DNA of 64,000 nt from assembly GCF_003752365.1 (NCBI RefSeq), contig NZ_RJUO01000001.1:992001-1056000 (forward strand), written 5' to 3'. Positions 1-7,526 of the stretch are shown here, one piece after another; within the stretch, counting starts at the first letter, position 1; every line of letters begins with the position of its first letter. The position numbers were made by a program, and so were the translations under genes. The stretch is from Frondihabitans sp. PhB188 (GTDB lineage: Bacteria > Actinomycetota > Actinomycetes > Actinomycetales > Microbacteriaceae). The notes under the pieces are model-generated. The model saw nothing but the letters and a program-made list of their open reading frames with translations. It was not told the DNA's origin and searched no databases.

Positions 1-277
1 AGCTCAGGACGCGCTCGGTGCCGACGACATTGGCGTGGAAGAACTCCGACCATCGGCCCCACGGCGACGACAGGGCGGCGCAGTGCACGACGACGTCGCA
101 CGGAATCGATGCCGTCGCGAGATCGTCGAGGTCGCCCACGAACGTCGGCCCGCCGGCGGGCAGCGCGGGCGCACGCCGGCCGGCGGCTGTGACGTCGTAG
201 CCGTGCGCCCGGAGTTCCTGCACCACGTGCCCGCCCAGGAATCCGCTCGCGCCGGTGACAAGCACCCTCTCCCCCAT
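1..277 (-). CDS. NAD-dependent epimerase/dehydratase, N-terminal part (cut by window edge)
   Basis: The reverse strand from the ATG at 277 encodes MGERVLVTGASGFLGG, the Rossmann NAD(P)-binding loop (TGxxGFLG) of extended short-chain epimerases. It continues to a VVVHCAA segment, the usual beta-4 strand of that fold. About 92 residues are visible; the catalytic Tyr-x3-Lys and the C-terminus lie outside the window. It is divergent from the glycosyltransferase starting at 316, with only about 38 bases between the starts, so the two may share a promoter region and possibly a cell-envelope sugar function (inference). Substrate cannot be told from this fragment. Confidence 0.8.
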   Translation of the reverse strand, partial: MGERVLVTGASGFLGGHVVQELRAHGYDVTAAGRRAPALPAGGPTFVGDLDDLATASIPCDVVVHCAALSSPWGRWSEFFHANVVGTERVLS

Positions 278-302
278 GTGACGATCCTAGGCGGGCTGTG
301 CC

Positions 303-308
303 TAGACT
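303..308 (+). promoter_or_regulatory. -10 box, leaderless type, for the glycosyltransferase
   Basis: TAGACT followed by 7 bases and GTG at 316. No Shine-Dalgarno precedes the GTG. This spacing recurs before many genes here and favours the start at 316 over the in-frame GTG at 298. Confidence 0.6.
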
Positions 309-315
309 CCGTTCT

Positions 316-1557
316 GTGCGGATCGCCCTCGTCACCGACTACTACCCGCCGACTCTCGGGGGCGTTCAGACCGCCGTGAAGGCTCTGGCCGAGGCGCTGT
401 CGTCGGCCGGGCACGAGGTCACGGTGTTCTGCCCGCTCGCGCCGGGGGCTGCAGCGGTCGACTCGGCGGCACCCGTTGCCCCGTCGCGCGCGCCCGCGGT
501 CGTCGGCCTGCCGGTGTCGCGCGTGTTCCGCCCCGACGGCTACCCCTTCGCGTGGTCGCCGCGTCAGGTGCGCGAGAGGCTCCGTCAGGAGTTCCTGCGG
601 CGCGGAATCGAGGTCGTGCATACGCACAGCGAGATGTTCGCCGCGCTCGGTGCGATTCGGGCGGCGCAGGAACTCGCCCTCCCCGTCGTCCACACCATGC
701 ACGGCCGCATCGACGTCTACACGGCCAACGTCCTGCCGGTGCCCGCCGTCACGACGGTGCTGCTCGCCGCCCTCCACGCCTGTCAGGTCAGTCACGCCGG
801 ACTCCGCGTGTCGGGCGACGCCGCCTACACCGCCACCGCCGTCGCTCGGCGCATGTGGAAGCTGATGCTCGCGCAGTCGCGTGCCGCCGCCCACGTCATC
901 GTGCCGTCGGCGCACTTCGCCCGGAAGCTCGTCGATCAGGGCGTCGAGACGCCGATCACCGTCCTGTCGAACGGGCTCGAGGAGTGGGTACTGGCTCAGG
1001 TCGGGACGCCGGTCGTCAGGACGCTCACCCCCGGTCAGGATCTCAGGATCGTCTGGGTGGGGCGGCTGTCGCCCGAGAAGCGTCCTGAGGTGTTGGTCGA
1101 GGCGGCGCGCGGCTTTCCTGACGGAGTCGTCGTCGACGTGTACGGCGATGGAGTCGCCCGCAGTGCAGTCGCGCGCGCAGCGGTGGGCGCGCCGGTCACG
1201 CTCCATGGCGCGGTCGCCCACTCCGAGGTCCTGAGCGCCATGCGCTCGGCGCACCTGCTCGTCTCCAGCTCCGTCGACTTCGACAATCAGCCGATGGTGA
1301 TGCTCGAGGCGATCGCGACCGGACTGCCGGTGCTCTTCTGCGACCCCGACCTGGCCGAGGTCGTGCCCGGCGGCGGCGGGTTCCCGGCGCCGACGCCCGA
1401 CGCGGCCGGGCTGGCAGACGTGGTGCGGCGTCTGCGTACGACGCCCGCGCTCCTCGCCGACGCGAGCGCCGCGATGGCGGCGGCGCGCGCCAGCGTCGCC
1501 CAGCCCGTCGCCGCCGTGGTGTCGGTCTACGAGCAGGCCCTCGCGTCCGGCCGCTGA
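316..1557 (+). CDS. Glycosyltransferase family 4 (GT-B fold)
   Basis: A 413-residue protein of the normal length for GT4 enzymes, which move a sugar from a nucleotide or lipid donor to an acceptor. The N-terminus (VRIALVTDYYPPTLGG) is the family's first strand and glycine loop. The C-terminal donor domain carries VGRLSPEKRPEVL and EAIATGLPVLFCD, the expected E-x7-E region. Similar proteins in actinobacteria include PimB/MshA-type mannosyl or GlcNAc transferases, but acceptor and donor cannot be assigned. I start it at GTG 316 because a TAGACT box lies 7 bases upstream; GTG 298 would add six residues. The TGA stop is itself the first base triplet of a long palindrome. Confidence 0.88.
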   Translation: MRIALVTDYYPPTLGGVQTAVKALAEALSSAGHEVTVFCPLAPGAAAVDSAAPVAPSRAPAVVGLPVSRVFRPDGYPFAWSPRQVRERLRQEFLRRGIEVVHTHSEMFAALGAIRAAQELALPVVHTMHGRIDVYTANVLPVPAVTTVLLAALHACQVSHAGLRVSGDAAYTATAVARRMWKLMLAQSRAAAHVIVPSAHFARKLVDQGVETPITVLSNGLEEWVLAQVGTPVVRTLTPGQDLRIVWVGRLSPEKRPEVLVEAARGFPDGVVVDVYGDGVARSAVARAAVGAPVTLHGAVAHSEVLSAMRSAHLLVSSSVDFDNQPMVMLEAIATGLPVLFCDPDLAEVVPGGGGFPAPTPDAAGLADVVRRLRTTPALLADASAAMAAARASVAQPVAAVVSVYEQALASGR

Positions 1558-1611
1558 GGGGTCGCTCGTTGTCGGCGCAGGTGCCGCCGGCGAGCAACGA
1601 GCGACTCCTCA
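1555..1611. repeat. Intergenic palindrome, family C copy 1
   Basis: Arms of 17 bases (1555-1571 and 1595-1611) pair at 16 of 17 positions around a 23-base loop. The left arm begins with the TGA stop of the glycosyltransferase. A second copy with nearly the same arms lies at 2631-2687. It may act as a transcription terminator, though there is no U tract. Confidence 0.85.
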
Positions 1612-1631
1612 CCGCCCTGGTGCGGGGGCTC

Positions 1632-1637
1632 TAGGGT
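1632..1637 (+). promoter_or_regulatory. -10 box, leaderless type
   Basis: TAGGGT, 6 bases before ATG 1644. No ribosome binding site in between. Confidence 0.5.
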
Positions 1638-1643
1638 GGGGTG

Positions 1644-1997
1644 ATGGAGCGCGTTGTCGAGATCGGCGGGTGGGAGCACGAGTGCTGCGGCCGCGCGTAC
1701 GAGCGCGGCGACAGGGTCGAGCTCGACTGCATCCGGTCGCAGGGCGCGGGCGACATCGCGCAGCTCGTCGAGTCGCACCACATCACGCGGACGACGACGA
1801 AGGTGCGCGGACGCGTCACGGCGATCAGCATCGTGCACGCGGACGGGTCCGAGAGCCCGATCCTGCGCCTTCCTAGTGGCACGGCTCTGTGCGGCTTCGA
1901 TGACGACGACGACGGCCACCTCGAAGACCCCTGGACCTCGGCGCCCATCGAGAACGACTCGTCGGAGTTCCGCCTCACCGTCGTCGACCGGCGGTAG
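1644..1997 (+). CDS. Small conserved protein, DUF6578-like
   Basis: 117 residues. The N-terminal part EIGGWEHECCGRAYERGD, with its WEHECCG motif, resembles the small actinobacterial DUF6578 proteins; the family call is from memory. A very acidic FDDDDDGHLEDPW stretch follows near residue 90. No signal peptide or membrane segment is seen and the function is unknown. The start is ATG 1644 rather than GTG 1641, because a TAGGGT box at 1632-1637 lies 6 bases before the ATG, as for other leaderless genes here. It lies between two genes that each end near a family C palindrome. Confidence 0.7.
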   Translation: MERVVEIGGWEHECCGRAYERGDRVELDCIRSQGAGDIAQLVESHHITRTTTKVRGRVTAISIVHADGSESPILRLPSGTALCGFDDDDDGHLEDPWTSAPIENDSSEFRLTVVDRR

Positions 1998-2021
1998 GTG
2001 GCCTCCGCGTGCTCGCGCGCC

Positions 2022-2027
2022 TAGCCT
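2022..2027 (+). promoter_or_regulatory. -10 box, leaderless type
   Basis: TAGCCT, 6 bases before GTG 2034. The identical TAGCCTGAG string precedes the gene at 40854. Confidence 0.6.
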
Positions 2028-2033
2028 GAGACG

Positions 2034-2633
2034 GTGAACCCGCCGCCGACTCCGAAGCGCGATCTCCTTCTCGACGCGCGCGTGCGGCTTGCCGCCCTGA
2101 CGATGCTGCTGGGCGTCCTGATCGGGGCGACGGTGGCTGCGTACGGCGTCCACCTGTCGTGGCCGCACCCCGCCGCCATCGCGGTCGGCGCCGCAGTCGT
2201 CGTCGGGGCTGTCGTCGTGATATCGACCCTGGTCTCGTGGCGGCGGGCGGGCGGCCGCGAATCGGTCGAGCAGATCGACCGGTGGGCCAGGTCGGGGCGG
2301 CTTCCGTCCGACGTGCCACTCGGCGCCACCCTGTCTCGAATCGCCGGACGCATCGACTCGGCGAAGTCGGCGCTCTGGTCATCGGGCGTGATGTTCGCGC
2401 TCTGGGCCGCACAGTTCGCGTTCCACCTGGCTGACCCGGCGCAGGATCGCACCGACGTCGTCGTCTTCGGCGTCGCGTTCGCCTACTTCGCCGCGACCCT
2501 GGCCTGGAGCCTCTACGCCTGGTTCCGTAGGGTCCCCGCGCTGCGCGACCTCCTGCGGCAGGGCCAGCACCGTCTCGCCCCCGGCGCCCCTGCGCCCGGC
2601 GCAGCCCCCGCCCAACCCCGACCCGGCCGGTGA
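2034..2633 (+). CDS. Hypothetical membrane protein, four transmembrane segments
   Basis: 199 residues. Two hydrophobic helices lie near residues 18-40 and 45-65. A cytoplasmic, charged middle follows (SWRRAGGRESVEQIDRWARSGRL), then two more helices near 115-135 and 144-163. The tail is Pro/Ala-rich (APGAPAPGAAPAQP). I do not recognise the family. The GTG start is supported by TAGCCT 6 bases upstream. The TGA stop is the first triplet of the left arm of palindrome family C copy 2, exactly as for the gene ending at 1557. Confidence 0.7.
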   Translation: MNPPPTPKRDLLLDARVRLAALTMLLGVLIGATVAAYGVHLSWPHPAAIAVGAAVVVGAVVVISTLVSWRRAGGRESVEQIDRWARSGRLPSDVPLGATLSRIAGRIDSAKSALWSSGVMFALWAAQFAFHLADPAQDRTDVVVFGVAFAYFAATLAWSLYAWFRRVPALRDLLRQGQHRLAPGAPAPGAAPAQPRPGR

Positions 2634-2689
2634 GGAGTCGCTAGTTGTCATCGCGCCCCCACCGCGCGAGCAACGAGCGACCCCTCACC
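2629..2689. repeat. Intergenic palindrome, family C copy 2
   Basis: Arms around 2629-2647 and 2671-2689 share the sequence of the 1555-1611 element (15 of 17 core positions pair, plus GG/CC flanks). The TGA stop of the upstream membrane protein is inside the left arm. Confidence 0.85.
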
Positions 2690-2728
2690 GTCGCGGCGCG
2701 ACGCCTGCGCGCCGACGACCGCGCGGCC

Positions 2729-2734
2729 TAGGCT
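2729..2734 (+). promoter_or_regulatory. -10 box, leaderless type
   Basis: TAGGCT, 6 bases before ATG 2741; no ribosome binding site. Confidence 0.6.
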
Positions 2735-2740
2735 GAACGC

Positions 2741-3343
2741 ATGGACACCGTCGTCATCGCCCCTCTCCCCCCGCTGCACTGGAGCGGCGCTCCCGCCGGC
2801 GTCGAGCAGCCGACCCCGGGCGCGCTCGTGCTCACCGCCGCAGCCGGCACCGACTGGACCAACGACGCGTTCGGCGGCCCGCAGCAGCACGCGTCCTCCT
2901 CCCTCGGCTTCACCCCGACCGAGGACTTCTCGCTCAGCGCCCGCGTGCGCGTCGAGCCTCCGCGCACCACGTTCGACGCAGGCGTCCTCGCGATCTGGGG
3001 AGACGCCGACCACTGGGCCAAGCTCTGCTTCGAGTTCTCTCCGCAGGGGCAGCCGATGGTCGTCTCCGTCGTCACCAACCTCTACTCGGACGACTGCAAC
3101 TCCACCCTCGTCGACGCCGACCACGTCTACCTGCGCGTCACGCGTTCCGGCCCGGGGTGGGCGTTCCACTCGTCGGGCGACGGCGTGCAGTGGCACTTCG
3201 TCCGCGTCTTCCGCCTCGACTTCGACGGCCCGGTGTCGGTCGGCTTCATGTCGCAGGCGCCGATGGGCCCGACGTGCGTGGCGACGTTCGACGAGATCGC
3301 CTACTCGTCGACGCCGCCGTCCGACTTCCGCGACGGCTCCTGA
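2741..3343 (+). CDS. DUF1349 domain protein (concanavalin-like fold)
   Basis: 200 residues. The pattern of WTNDAFGG, then FSLSARVRVEP, then FDAGVLAIWGDADHWAKLCFE, then a GVQWHFVRVFRLDF strand near 150 is typical of DUF1349, a jelly-roll domain related to yeast regulation-of-enolase protein 1. Members are thought to bind carbohydrate or serve as accessory domains; no catalytic residues are known. No signal peptide, so probably cytoplasmic. ATG 2741 is preceded by TAGGCT at leaderless spacing. It stands alone between palindromes of families C and A. Confidence 0.8.
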   Translation: MDTVVIAPLPPLHWSGAPAGVEQPTPGALVLTAAAGTDWTNDAFGGPQQHASSSLGFTPTEDFSLSARVRVEPPRTTFDAGVLAIWGDADHWAKLCFEFSPQGQPMVVSVVTNLYSDDCNSTLVDADHVYLRVTRSGPGWAFHSSGDGVQWHFVRVFRLDFDGPVSVGFMSQAPMGPTCVATFDEIAYSSTPPSDFRDGS

Positions 3344-3361
3344 CGCCGGCTGGTCCCGCCT

Positions 3362-3418
3362 CGAGATGGCCCTCCGCGTCGGGTCGGCGGGCGCGAAGCG
3401 ACGGCGGGGGCCATCTCG
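3362..3418. repeat. Intergenic palindrome, family A copy 1
   Basis: Ten-base arms CGAGATGGCC (3362-3371) and GGCCATCTCG (3409-3418) enclose a GC-rich loop with further pairing (GTCGGG against CGACGG). It lies between convergent genes ending at 3343 and 3482. Related copies lie at 4343-4401 and 63579-63635. Confidence 0.85.
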
Positions 3419-3481
3419 CGACCCCCGGGCGCAGGAACTGCGCCACCCACGCCGGCACCGACCCCGCCGGCGAGGCACGCG

Positions 3482-4297
3482 TCAGACGACCCAGCCGCCC
3501 TTGGCGAACGCCTCGCGCAGCGTCATCTGATCGGCCTCGTCGCGGAACTCGTTCCACTCGGCGAGGGCGAAGGCGCGTGCCGACTCGGGCGCACCCACGC
3601 CCGCGGCCGTGCTGTCGATGATCCGCGGCGCCAGCTCGCCGAGCTTGGCGTCGAGCCTGAGATCGACACTCGCGTTCGGCTGATCCGGGAACTGCCGCCG
3701 CACGTCCCCGCTCGGCTCGTCGCGCTCCATCAGCTCCAGGGCGGCGCGACTGCGCGTCCGCCCCAGGAAGGAGTCGCGGACCGACTCGTCCGGGTCTTTC
3801 GCGAGGACGAGCTCGACCTCGAGGGGAAGGTCGTCGGCGCCGGCCAGTTCCAGCCGCTGCATTCGGGTGCCCGACACCGCCGTCGCCAGGTAGGGGTGCG
3901 GCGCGCGCACCTCCGTGACCGGCGGCGCCGGCATGGCCTCGATGTCTGCGATGTCGACGTCGTCCACCTCGTCGTTGCTCGCGCTCGGGAAGCCGACTCC
4001 GGCGTAGGCCGTGTGACCGATCGGCAAGGCCCCGATGGACTGGTGCAGCGCGTTGGCCGCGAGCTGCACGCGCTTCTGCGTCACGTCGCCGCCGGCCTCC
4101 CGAAGAATCCTCGCGTAGGCCCGGACCACCGCGACGTGTCGCTCGGTCGCGGCTTCGAACCACTCCCAGCCCTTCTCGGCCCCGTAGGTGAAGCCGGTCA
4201 GGTGGACGCTGACGCGCGTCGGGTCCTGCAGCCCACCCAACTCGACACCTTCGCTCATGCCGCTCGCCGTGAAGGTCATCTCGTCGTCGTCGCTCAT
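3482..4297 (-). CDS. Hypothetical protein, unrecognised family
   Basis: From ATG 4297 the protein has 271 residues and begins MSDDDEMTFTASGMSEG. It is soluble, rich in Asp/Glu and Ala, with no signal peptide, membrane helix or motif that I recognise. A mid-section near residues 95-120 reads DDVDIADIEAMPAPP. Longer in-frame starts would run through the palindrome at 4343-4401 and are unlikely. Upstream, two LacI-type half-symmetric sites (4473-4486 and 4517-4530) suggest it may be controlled by the LacI regulator encoded next door (inference). Confidence 0.6.
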   Translation of the reverse strand: MSDDDEMTFTASGMSEGVELGGLQDPTRVSVHLTGFTYGAEKGWEWFEAATERHVAVVRAYARILREAGGDVTQKRVQLAANALHQSIGALPIGHTAYAGVGFPSASNDEVDDVDIADIEAMPAPPVTEVRAPHPYLATAVSGTRMQRLELAGADDLPLEVELVLAKDPDESVRDSFLGRTRSRAALELMERDEPSGDVRRQFPDQPNASVDLRLDAKLGELAPRIIDSTAAGVGAPESARAFALAEWNEFRDEADQMTLREAFAKGGWVV

Positions 4298-4342
4298 GCA
4301 CTCATCCAACCGCACGCCGCCCTGCCTCCGGGCTGGCGCCGC

Positions 4343-4401
4343 GCGAGATGGCCCGCGTCGTCGGGCCGCGGGCGGGCGCCCGACGGCGCGGGCCATCTCG
4401 C
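4343..4401. repeat. Intergenic palindrome, family A copy 2
   Basis: Perfect 15-base arms at 4343-4357 and 4387-4401, with GCGAGATGGCC/GGCCATCTCGC ends as in copies 1 and 3. It lies upstream of the gene starting at 4297 rather than at a gene end. Confidence 0.88.
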
Positions 4402-4472
4402 ATGGCGAGGCAGGCGCGACGGCGGCGACGCGCCACCAGGACGGCGCCGCGGCTCACACCGTAGCAACGTGG

Positions 4473-4530
4473 TTAGCACGAGCCAAGTAGCGACCCAGCG
4501 CATGGCCACCCGAACGTTGGCACGCGCTAA
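4473..4530. promoter_or_regulatory. Two LacI-type operator candidates
   Basis: TTAGCACGAGCCAA (4473-4486) and TTGGCACGCGCTAA (4517-4530) are inverted versions of one another with a central CG, the usual geometry of LacI-family sites. Their centres are 44 bases apart. The second overlaps the stop codon of the lacI-type gene. They lie in the 229-base region upstream of the hypothetical gene starting at 4297. Confidence 0.35.
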
Positions 4531-5549
4531 AGTGGGCGCGTGACTGAGACCGGCCCCGTCGAGCCCCTGACGACCAGCGCCGCCGGAGTCCGGACCGGGC
4601 CGGCGAGGCCCTCCGCGGCGTCGTCCGCCTCGAGCCGAGCCACGACCGCGGCCACGGTCGCCTCGACCGTCGCCTCGATGTCCTGCCGCAGGCTGGTCAT
4701 GTCGTGGTAGCTGAGCGCCGAGACGTAGCTGTCGTCGAAACCCGTCACCGAGACCTCGCCGGGAACATCCACGCCGGCCAGAGCCAGGACCGCCAGCGCT
4801 CCCGCAGCGCAGTGGTCGCTGCAGCAGACCAGGGCTGTCGGCCGAGTCTCGCGGCGCAGGAACTCGCGGGCCGCCGCCGCACCGCTCTCTTCGTCGAAGC
4901 CCGCCGGGAGCACCTCCGCCTGCCCGGAGAGCCCCGCCTCGGCCATCGCCGCCCGGTAGGCCGCGGCGCGCTGCTCGCCGACGAAGCCGCCGAGCCCGCC
5001 CGCGTAGACGATGTCGCGGTGGCCGAGCGACACCAGGTGCTCCACGATCAGCTCGAGCCCGCGCTCCTCGTCGGCCCGCACGTTGTCGACGCCGTCGAGC
5101 CGTGCGCTCTCACCCAGCCAGACGACCGGCACGCGCACCGCGGCGTCCTGCAGCGCCGGCGACGCCGGGTCGGGGTTGAAGGCGACGAGCGCCTCGACGC
5201 GCTGGCTCATCAGCTCGGCGACCACGTCTTCGGTGCCGCGCTCCGCGGTCTCCGGGCCGAGCACGAGGCCGAAGCCCTGCTCGGCGGCGCGCACGAACAG
5301 GCGCTCGACGAAGCGCACCTCGAAGGCGTTCCGCATCTGGAACAGCACGCCGATCAGGCCCGTGCGGCTCTGCCGCAGCAGGCGCGCCGAGGCGTTCGGA
5401 CGGTAGCCGAGCTCGTCGGCGGCGGCCAGGATGCGCTCACGCGACTCGGCGCTCGGGCCGGGCACACCGCGGAGCACGAGCGACACGAGCTGGCGCGACA
5501 CGCCGACGTGGTCGGCGACGTCGCGCATCGTGGGCAGCGGATTGGGCAT
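4527..5549 (-). CDS. LacI family transcriptional regulator
   Basis: 340 residues. The N-terminal helix-turn-helix is MRDVADHVGVSRQLVSLVL followed by the hinge helix YRPNASARLLR. A periplasmic-binding-protein-like sensor domain occupies about residues 65-335 (VLFQMRNAFEVRFV, VSVTGFDDSYVSALS, TSLRQDIEATVEA). Start ATG 5549 (MPNPLPT) has GAGGA just upstream; longer in-frame starts add sequence without family similarity. It is divergent from the operon at 5621-7334, which it probably represses or activates in response to a sugar-like ligand. The ligand is unknown. Confidence 0.9.
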   Translation of the reverse strand: MPNPLPTMRDVADHVGVSRQLVSLVLRGVPGPSAESRERILAAADELGYRPNASARLLRQSRTGLIGVLFQMRNAFEVRFVERLFVRAAEQGFGLVLGPETAERGTEDVVAELMSQRVEALVAFNPDPASPALQDAAVRVPVVWLGESARLDGVDNVRADEERGLELIVEHLVSLGHRDIVYAGGLGGFVGEQRAAAYRAAMAEAGLSGQAEVLPAGFDEESGAAAAREFLRRETRPTALVCCSDHCAAGALAVLALAGVDVPGEVSVTGFDDSYVSALSYHDMTSLRQDIEATVEATVAAVVARLEADDAAEGLAGPVRTPAALVVRGSTGPVSVTRPL

Positions 5550-5620
5550 GGTCCTCAGTGTTCCATGACCCCCACCCTTCGAAGTCCTCTGACAGACGCC
5601 CCACCACCCGAAAGGCACCC

Positions 5621-6097
5621 ATGACCGATCATCTGCAGCTTCAGGAGGACGAGCTCGTCTTCGACACCTTCGACCTCGTCGACGCGTGGCGCCTCGGCAC
5701 GCTGATCACCGAGCGAGCGATCGCCGACGACCTCGCCGTCGCCGTCGACGTCCGCCGCGGCGACCACGTGCTCTTCCGCGCCTCGCTGCCCGGCACGACC
5801 GTCGACCAGCAGGACTGGCTCCGCAAGAAAGCCGCCGTCGTGCAGCGCTTCGAGGCGTCGAGCGCCCTGGTGGCCGCCCGCTTCGACGGCGTCGACCTCG
5901 CCGCGCTCGGCTGGCTCGATCCGTACGACTACGCGCTGACCGGCGGGTCCTTTCCGATCCGGCTGCGTGGCAGCGGAGTCGTCGGCGCCGTCACCGCCTC
6001 GGGACTCACCTCCGAGGAGGACCATGACCTGGTCACCTCCTCCATCGCCGCGTACCTCGCCTCGGCTTCGTCCTCCCCTACAGAAAGCGCGTCATGA
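5621..6097 (+). CDS. UPF0303 / HbpS-like heme-degrading domain protein
   Basis: 158 residues. LVFDTFDLVDAWRLG, AVDVRRGDHVLFRASLPGT and GSFPIRLRGSGVVGAVTASG fit the UPF0303 family, whose fold (GlcG/HbpS-like) binds heme or acts as an extracellular redox sensor in some members; others have no known role. No signal peptide is seen, so a cytoplasmic role is likely. ATG 5621 has AAAGG about 8 bases upstream. The stop overlaps the next start by ATGA, so the three genes 5621-7334 are translationally coupled. Function within this operon is not known. Confidence 0.8.
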   Translation: MTDHLQLQEDELVFDTFDLVDAWRLGTLITERAIADDLAVAVDVRRGDHVLFRASLPGTTVDQQDWLRKKAAVVQRFEASSALVAARFDGVDLAALGWLDPYDYALTGGSFPIRLRGSGVVGAVTASGLTSEEDHDLVTSSIAAYLASASSSPTESAS

Positions 6098-6408
6098 TCC
6101 AGCACACCGTCTCGTTCGCCCTCGTCCACCCGGCCGGCAGCGCCGAGGAGAAGGACTTCCTCGCCACCGCCGCGTCGATCCTGCCGACCATCGCCGGGGT
6201 GACCGACTTCGGCATCTCCCGCCAGGTGAGCGCCAAGAGCGACCTGACCTGGCACTTCACTATGTGGTTCGCCGACCAGGCCGCCTACGCCGCCTACGAC
6301 TCGCACCCCGATCACCAGAACTTCGTGCAGACGCGCTGGGTGACCGAGGTGGCGGCGTTCCAGGAGCTCGACTTCGAGCCCGTCGACGTCGCGGCGGTCG
6401 CACTGTGA
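6094..6408 (+). CDS. Dabb family (stress-responsive alpha/beta barrel) protein
   Basis: 104 residues, normal for single-domain Dabb proteins, which form dimeric ferredoxin-like barrels. MIQHTVSFAL and WHFTMWFADQAAYAAYDSHPDHQNFV are the family's first strand and the conserved central region with H-x2-H. Members include stress proteins and small cyclases or decarboxylases. It overlaps the preceding gene by ATGA and the next by GTGA, so it is the middle gene of the coupled operon. Confidence 0.85.
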   Translation: MIQHTVSFALVHPAGSAEEKDFLATAASILPTIAGVTDFGISRQVSAKSDLTWHFTMWFADQAAYAAYDSHPDHQNFVQTRWVTEVAAFQELDFEPVDVAAVAL

Positions 6409-7334
6409 CCGATGACGACACGGGGGTCGGCCACGACGCCGTGATCGGCGACATCGACCCCGCCGCCCTCGAGCCCCGCCGGCTGCTGCCCGGCCAGCGC
6501 TGCGAGATCCGGGTGTTCGATGTCGCGGCCGGAACGTCGCGGCTCGTGCACGAGAGCGCCGACACCCTGTACGAGGCGCCGAACTGGACACGCGACGGCC
6601 GGCTGATCGTGAACGCGGAGGGCGGCCTGTACGAGCTGCTCCCCGACGGGTCGTCCGTTCCTGCGCCCATCGAGATCACCGGGGTACCCGGCCTCAACAA
6701 CGACCACGTGCTCTCGCCCGTCGACGACTCGGTGTTCGTGTCGGCGAACGACTTCCACATCTACCAGGCCCCGCTCGCCGGCGGCCCGGCTCGGCGGGTC
6801 ACCCTCGACACGGACGCCCTGCACTTCTTGCACGGGGTCTCGCCCGACGGGCAGACCCTCGCCTACGTGCGCGTGAGCCTCGACGGCTGGGGCGACGTGC
6901 GCGTGCACGAGGTCGGGCTCGACGGGTCGGGCGACCGGGCCGTCACCACCGACCCGGGGCCCGCCGACGGCTCCGAGTACAGCCCCGACGGGGAGTGGAT
7001 CTACCTGAACACCGAGCAGTTCTCGCGCGGTCAGGCGCAGATAGCGCGGATCCGCCCCGACGGCAGGGAGCTCACGCAGCTCACGTTCGACGAGCGGGTC
7101 AACTGGTTTCCGCACGTGGCTCCGGTCGGCGAGGACGCGGTGTACATCTCGTTCCCGGGCGGCACCGAGGGGCACCCCGCCGACAAGGAGGTGCGGCTCG
7201 TGCTCGTCACGGACGGCGACTGGGCGGCCGGCCGAGTCGTCGAGACGTTCAACGGCGGCCAGGGCACCATCAACGTCAACAGCTGGGCGCCCGACGGCTC
7301 GGCGTTCGCGTACGTGACCTACCCGCGCGCCTAG
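6405..7334 (+). CDS. TolB-like / PD40 beta-propeller protein
   Basis: 309 residues from the GTG that overlaps the Dabb stop (GTGA). Repeats of the type 'SPDG' with flanking strands (NWTRDGRLIVN, VSPDGQTLAYV, YSPDGEWIYLN, APDGSAFAYVTYP) mark PD40/WD40-like blades. No signal peptide is visible, unlike periplasmic TolB. Such cytosolic propellers occur in sugar-acid and oligogalacturonate metabolism, and the LacI regulator next door would agree with that, but this is inference. It ends in a region with two large palindromes. Confidence 0.8.
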   Translation: MTDDDTGVGHDAVIGDIDPAALEPRRLLPGQRCEIRVFDVAAGTSRLVHESADTLYEAPNWTRDGRLIVNAEGGLYELLPDGSSVPAPIEITGVPGLNNDHVLSPVDDSVFVSANDFHIYQAPLAGGPARRVTLDTDALHFLHGVSPDGQTLAYVRVSLDGWGDVRVHEVGLDGSGDRAVTTDPGPADGSEYSPDGEWIYLNTEQFSRGQAQIARIRPDGRELTQLTFDERVNWFPHVAPVGEDAVYISFPGGTEGHPADKEVRLVLVTDGDWAAGRVVETFNGGQGTINVNSWAPDGSAFAYVTYPRA

Positions 7335-7352
7335 GCGGTCGGGGCCGCACCG

Positions 7353-7416
7353 TCAGCTAGTCGGATCGGGTAGAACGGCCGCGCCGCCGACGCTTTCGCC
7401 CGATCCGACTAGCTGA
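7353..7416. repeat. Intergenic palindrome with perfect 18-base arms
   Basis: Arms 7353-7370 and 7399-7416 are exact inverse complements (TCAGCTAGTCGGATCGGG and its reverse) with a 28-base loop. It lies between convergent genes ending at 7334 and 7527 and could terminate both. A second, unrelated palindrome follows at once. Confidence 0.88.
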
Positions 7417-7434
7417 GGGCACTCGGGGCGGCCT

Positions 7435-7498
7435 CCGCACCACGATCGGGACTCGGCACCGCGAGAAGTCGTGGTGCGGAGTCCCGATCGTGGTGCGG
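7435..7498. repeat. Intergenic palindrome, family B copy 1
   Basis: Perfect 20-base arms at 7435-7454 and 7479-7498 (core CACCACGATCGGGACTC). An inner pair GCACC/GGTGC forms a nested stem. The same core appears three times at 24145-24250. Confidence 0.9.
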
Positions 7499-7526
7499 GG
7501 CCGGGGCGGGACGAGCGTGCGCGGCC

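Noticed and set aside
298-315. GTG 298 as start of the glycosyltransferase
   Set aside because: The TAGACT box at 303-308 would be inside the coding part and GTG 316 gives the standard family N-terminus.
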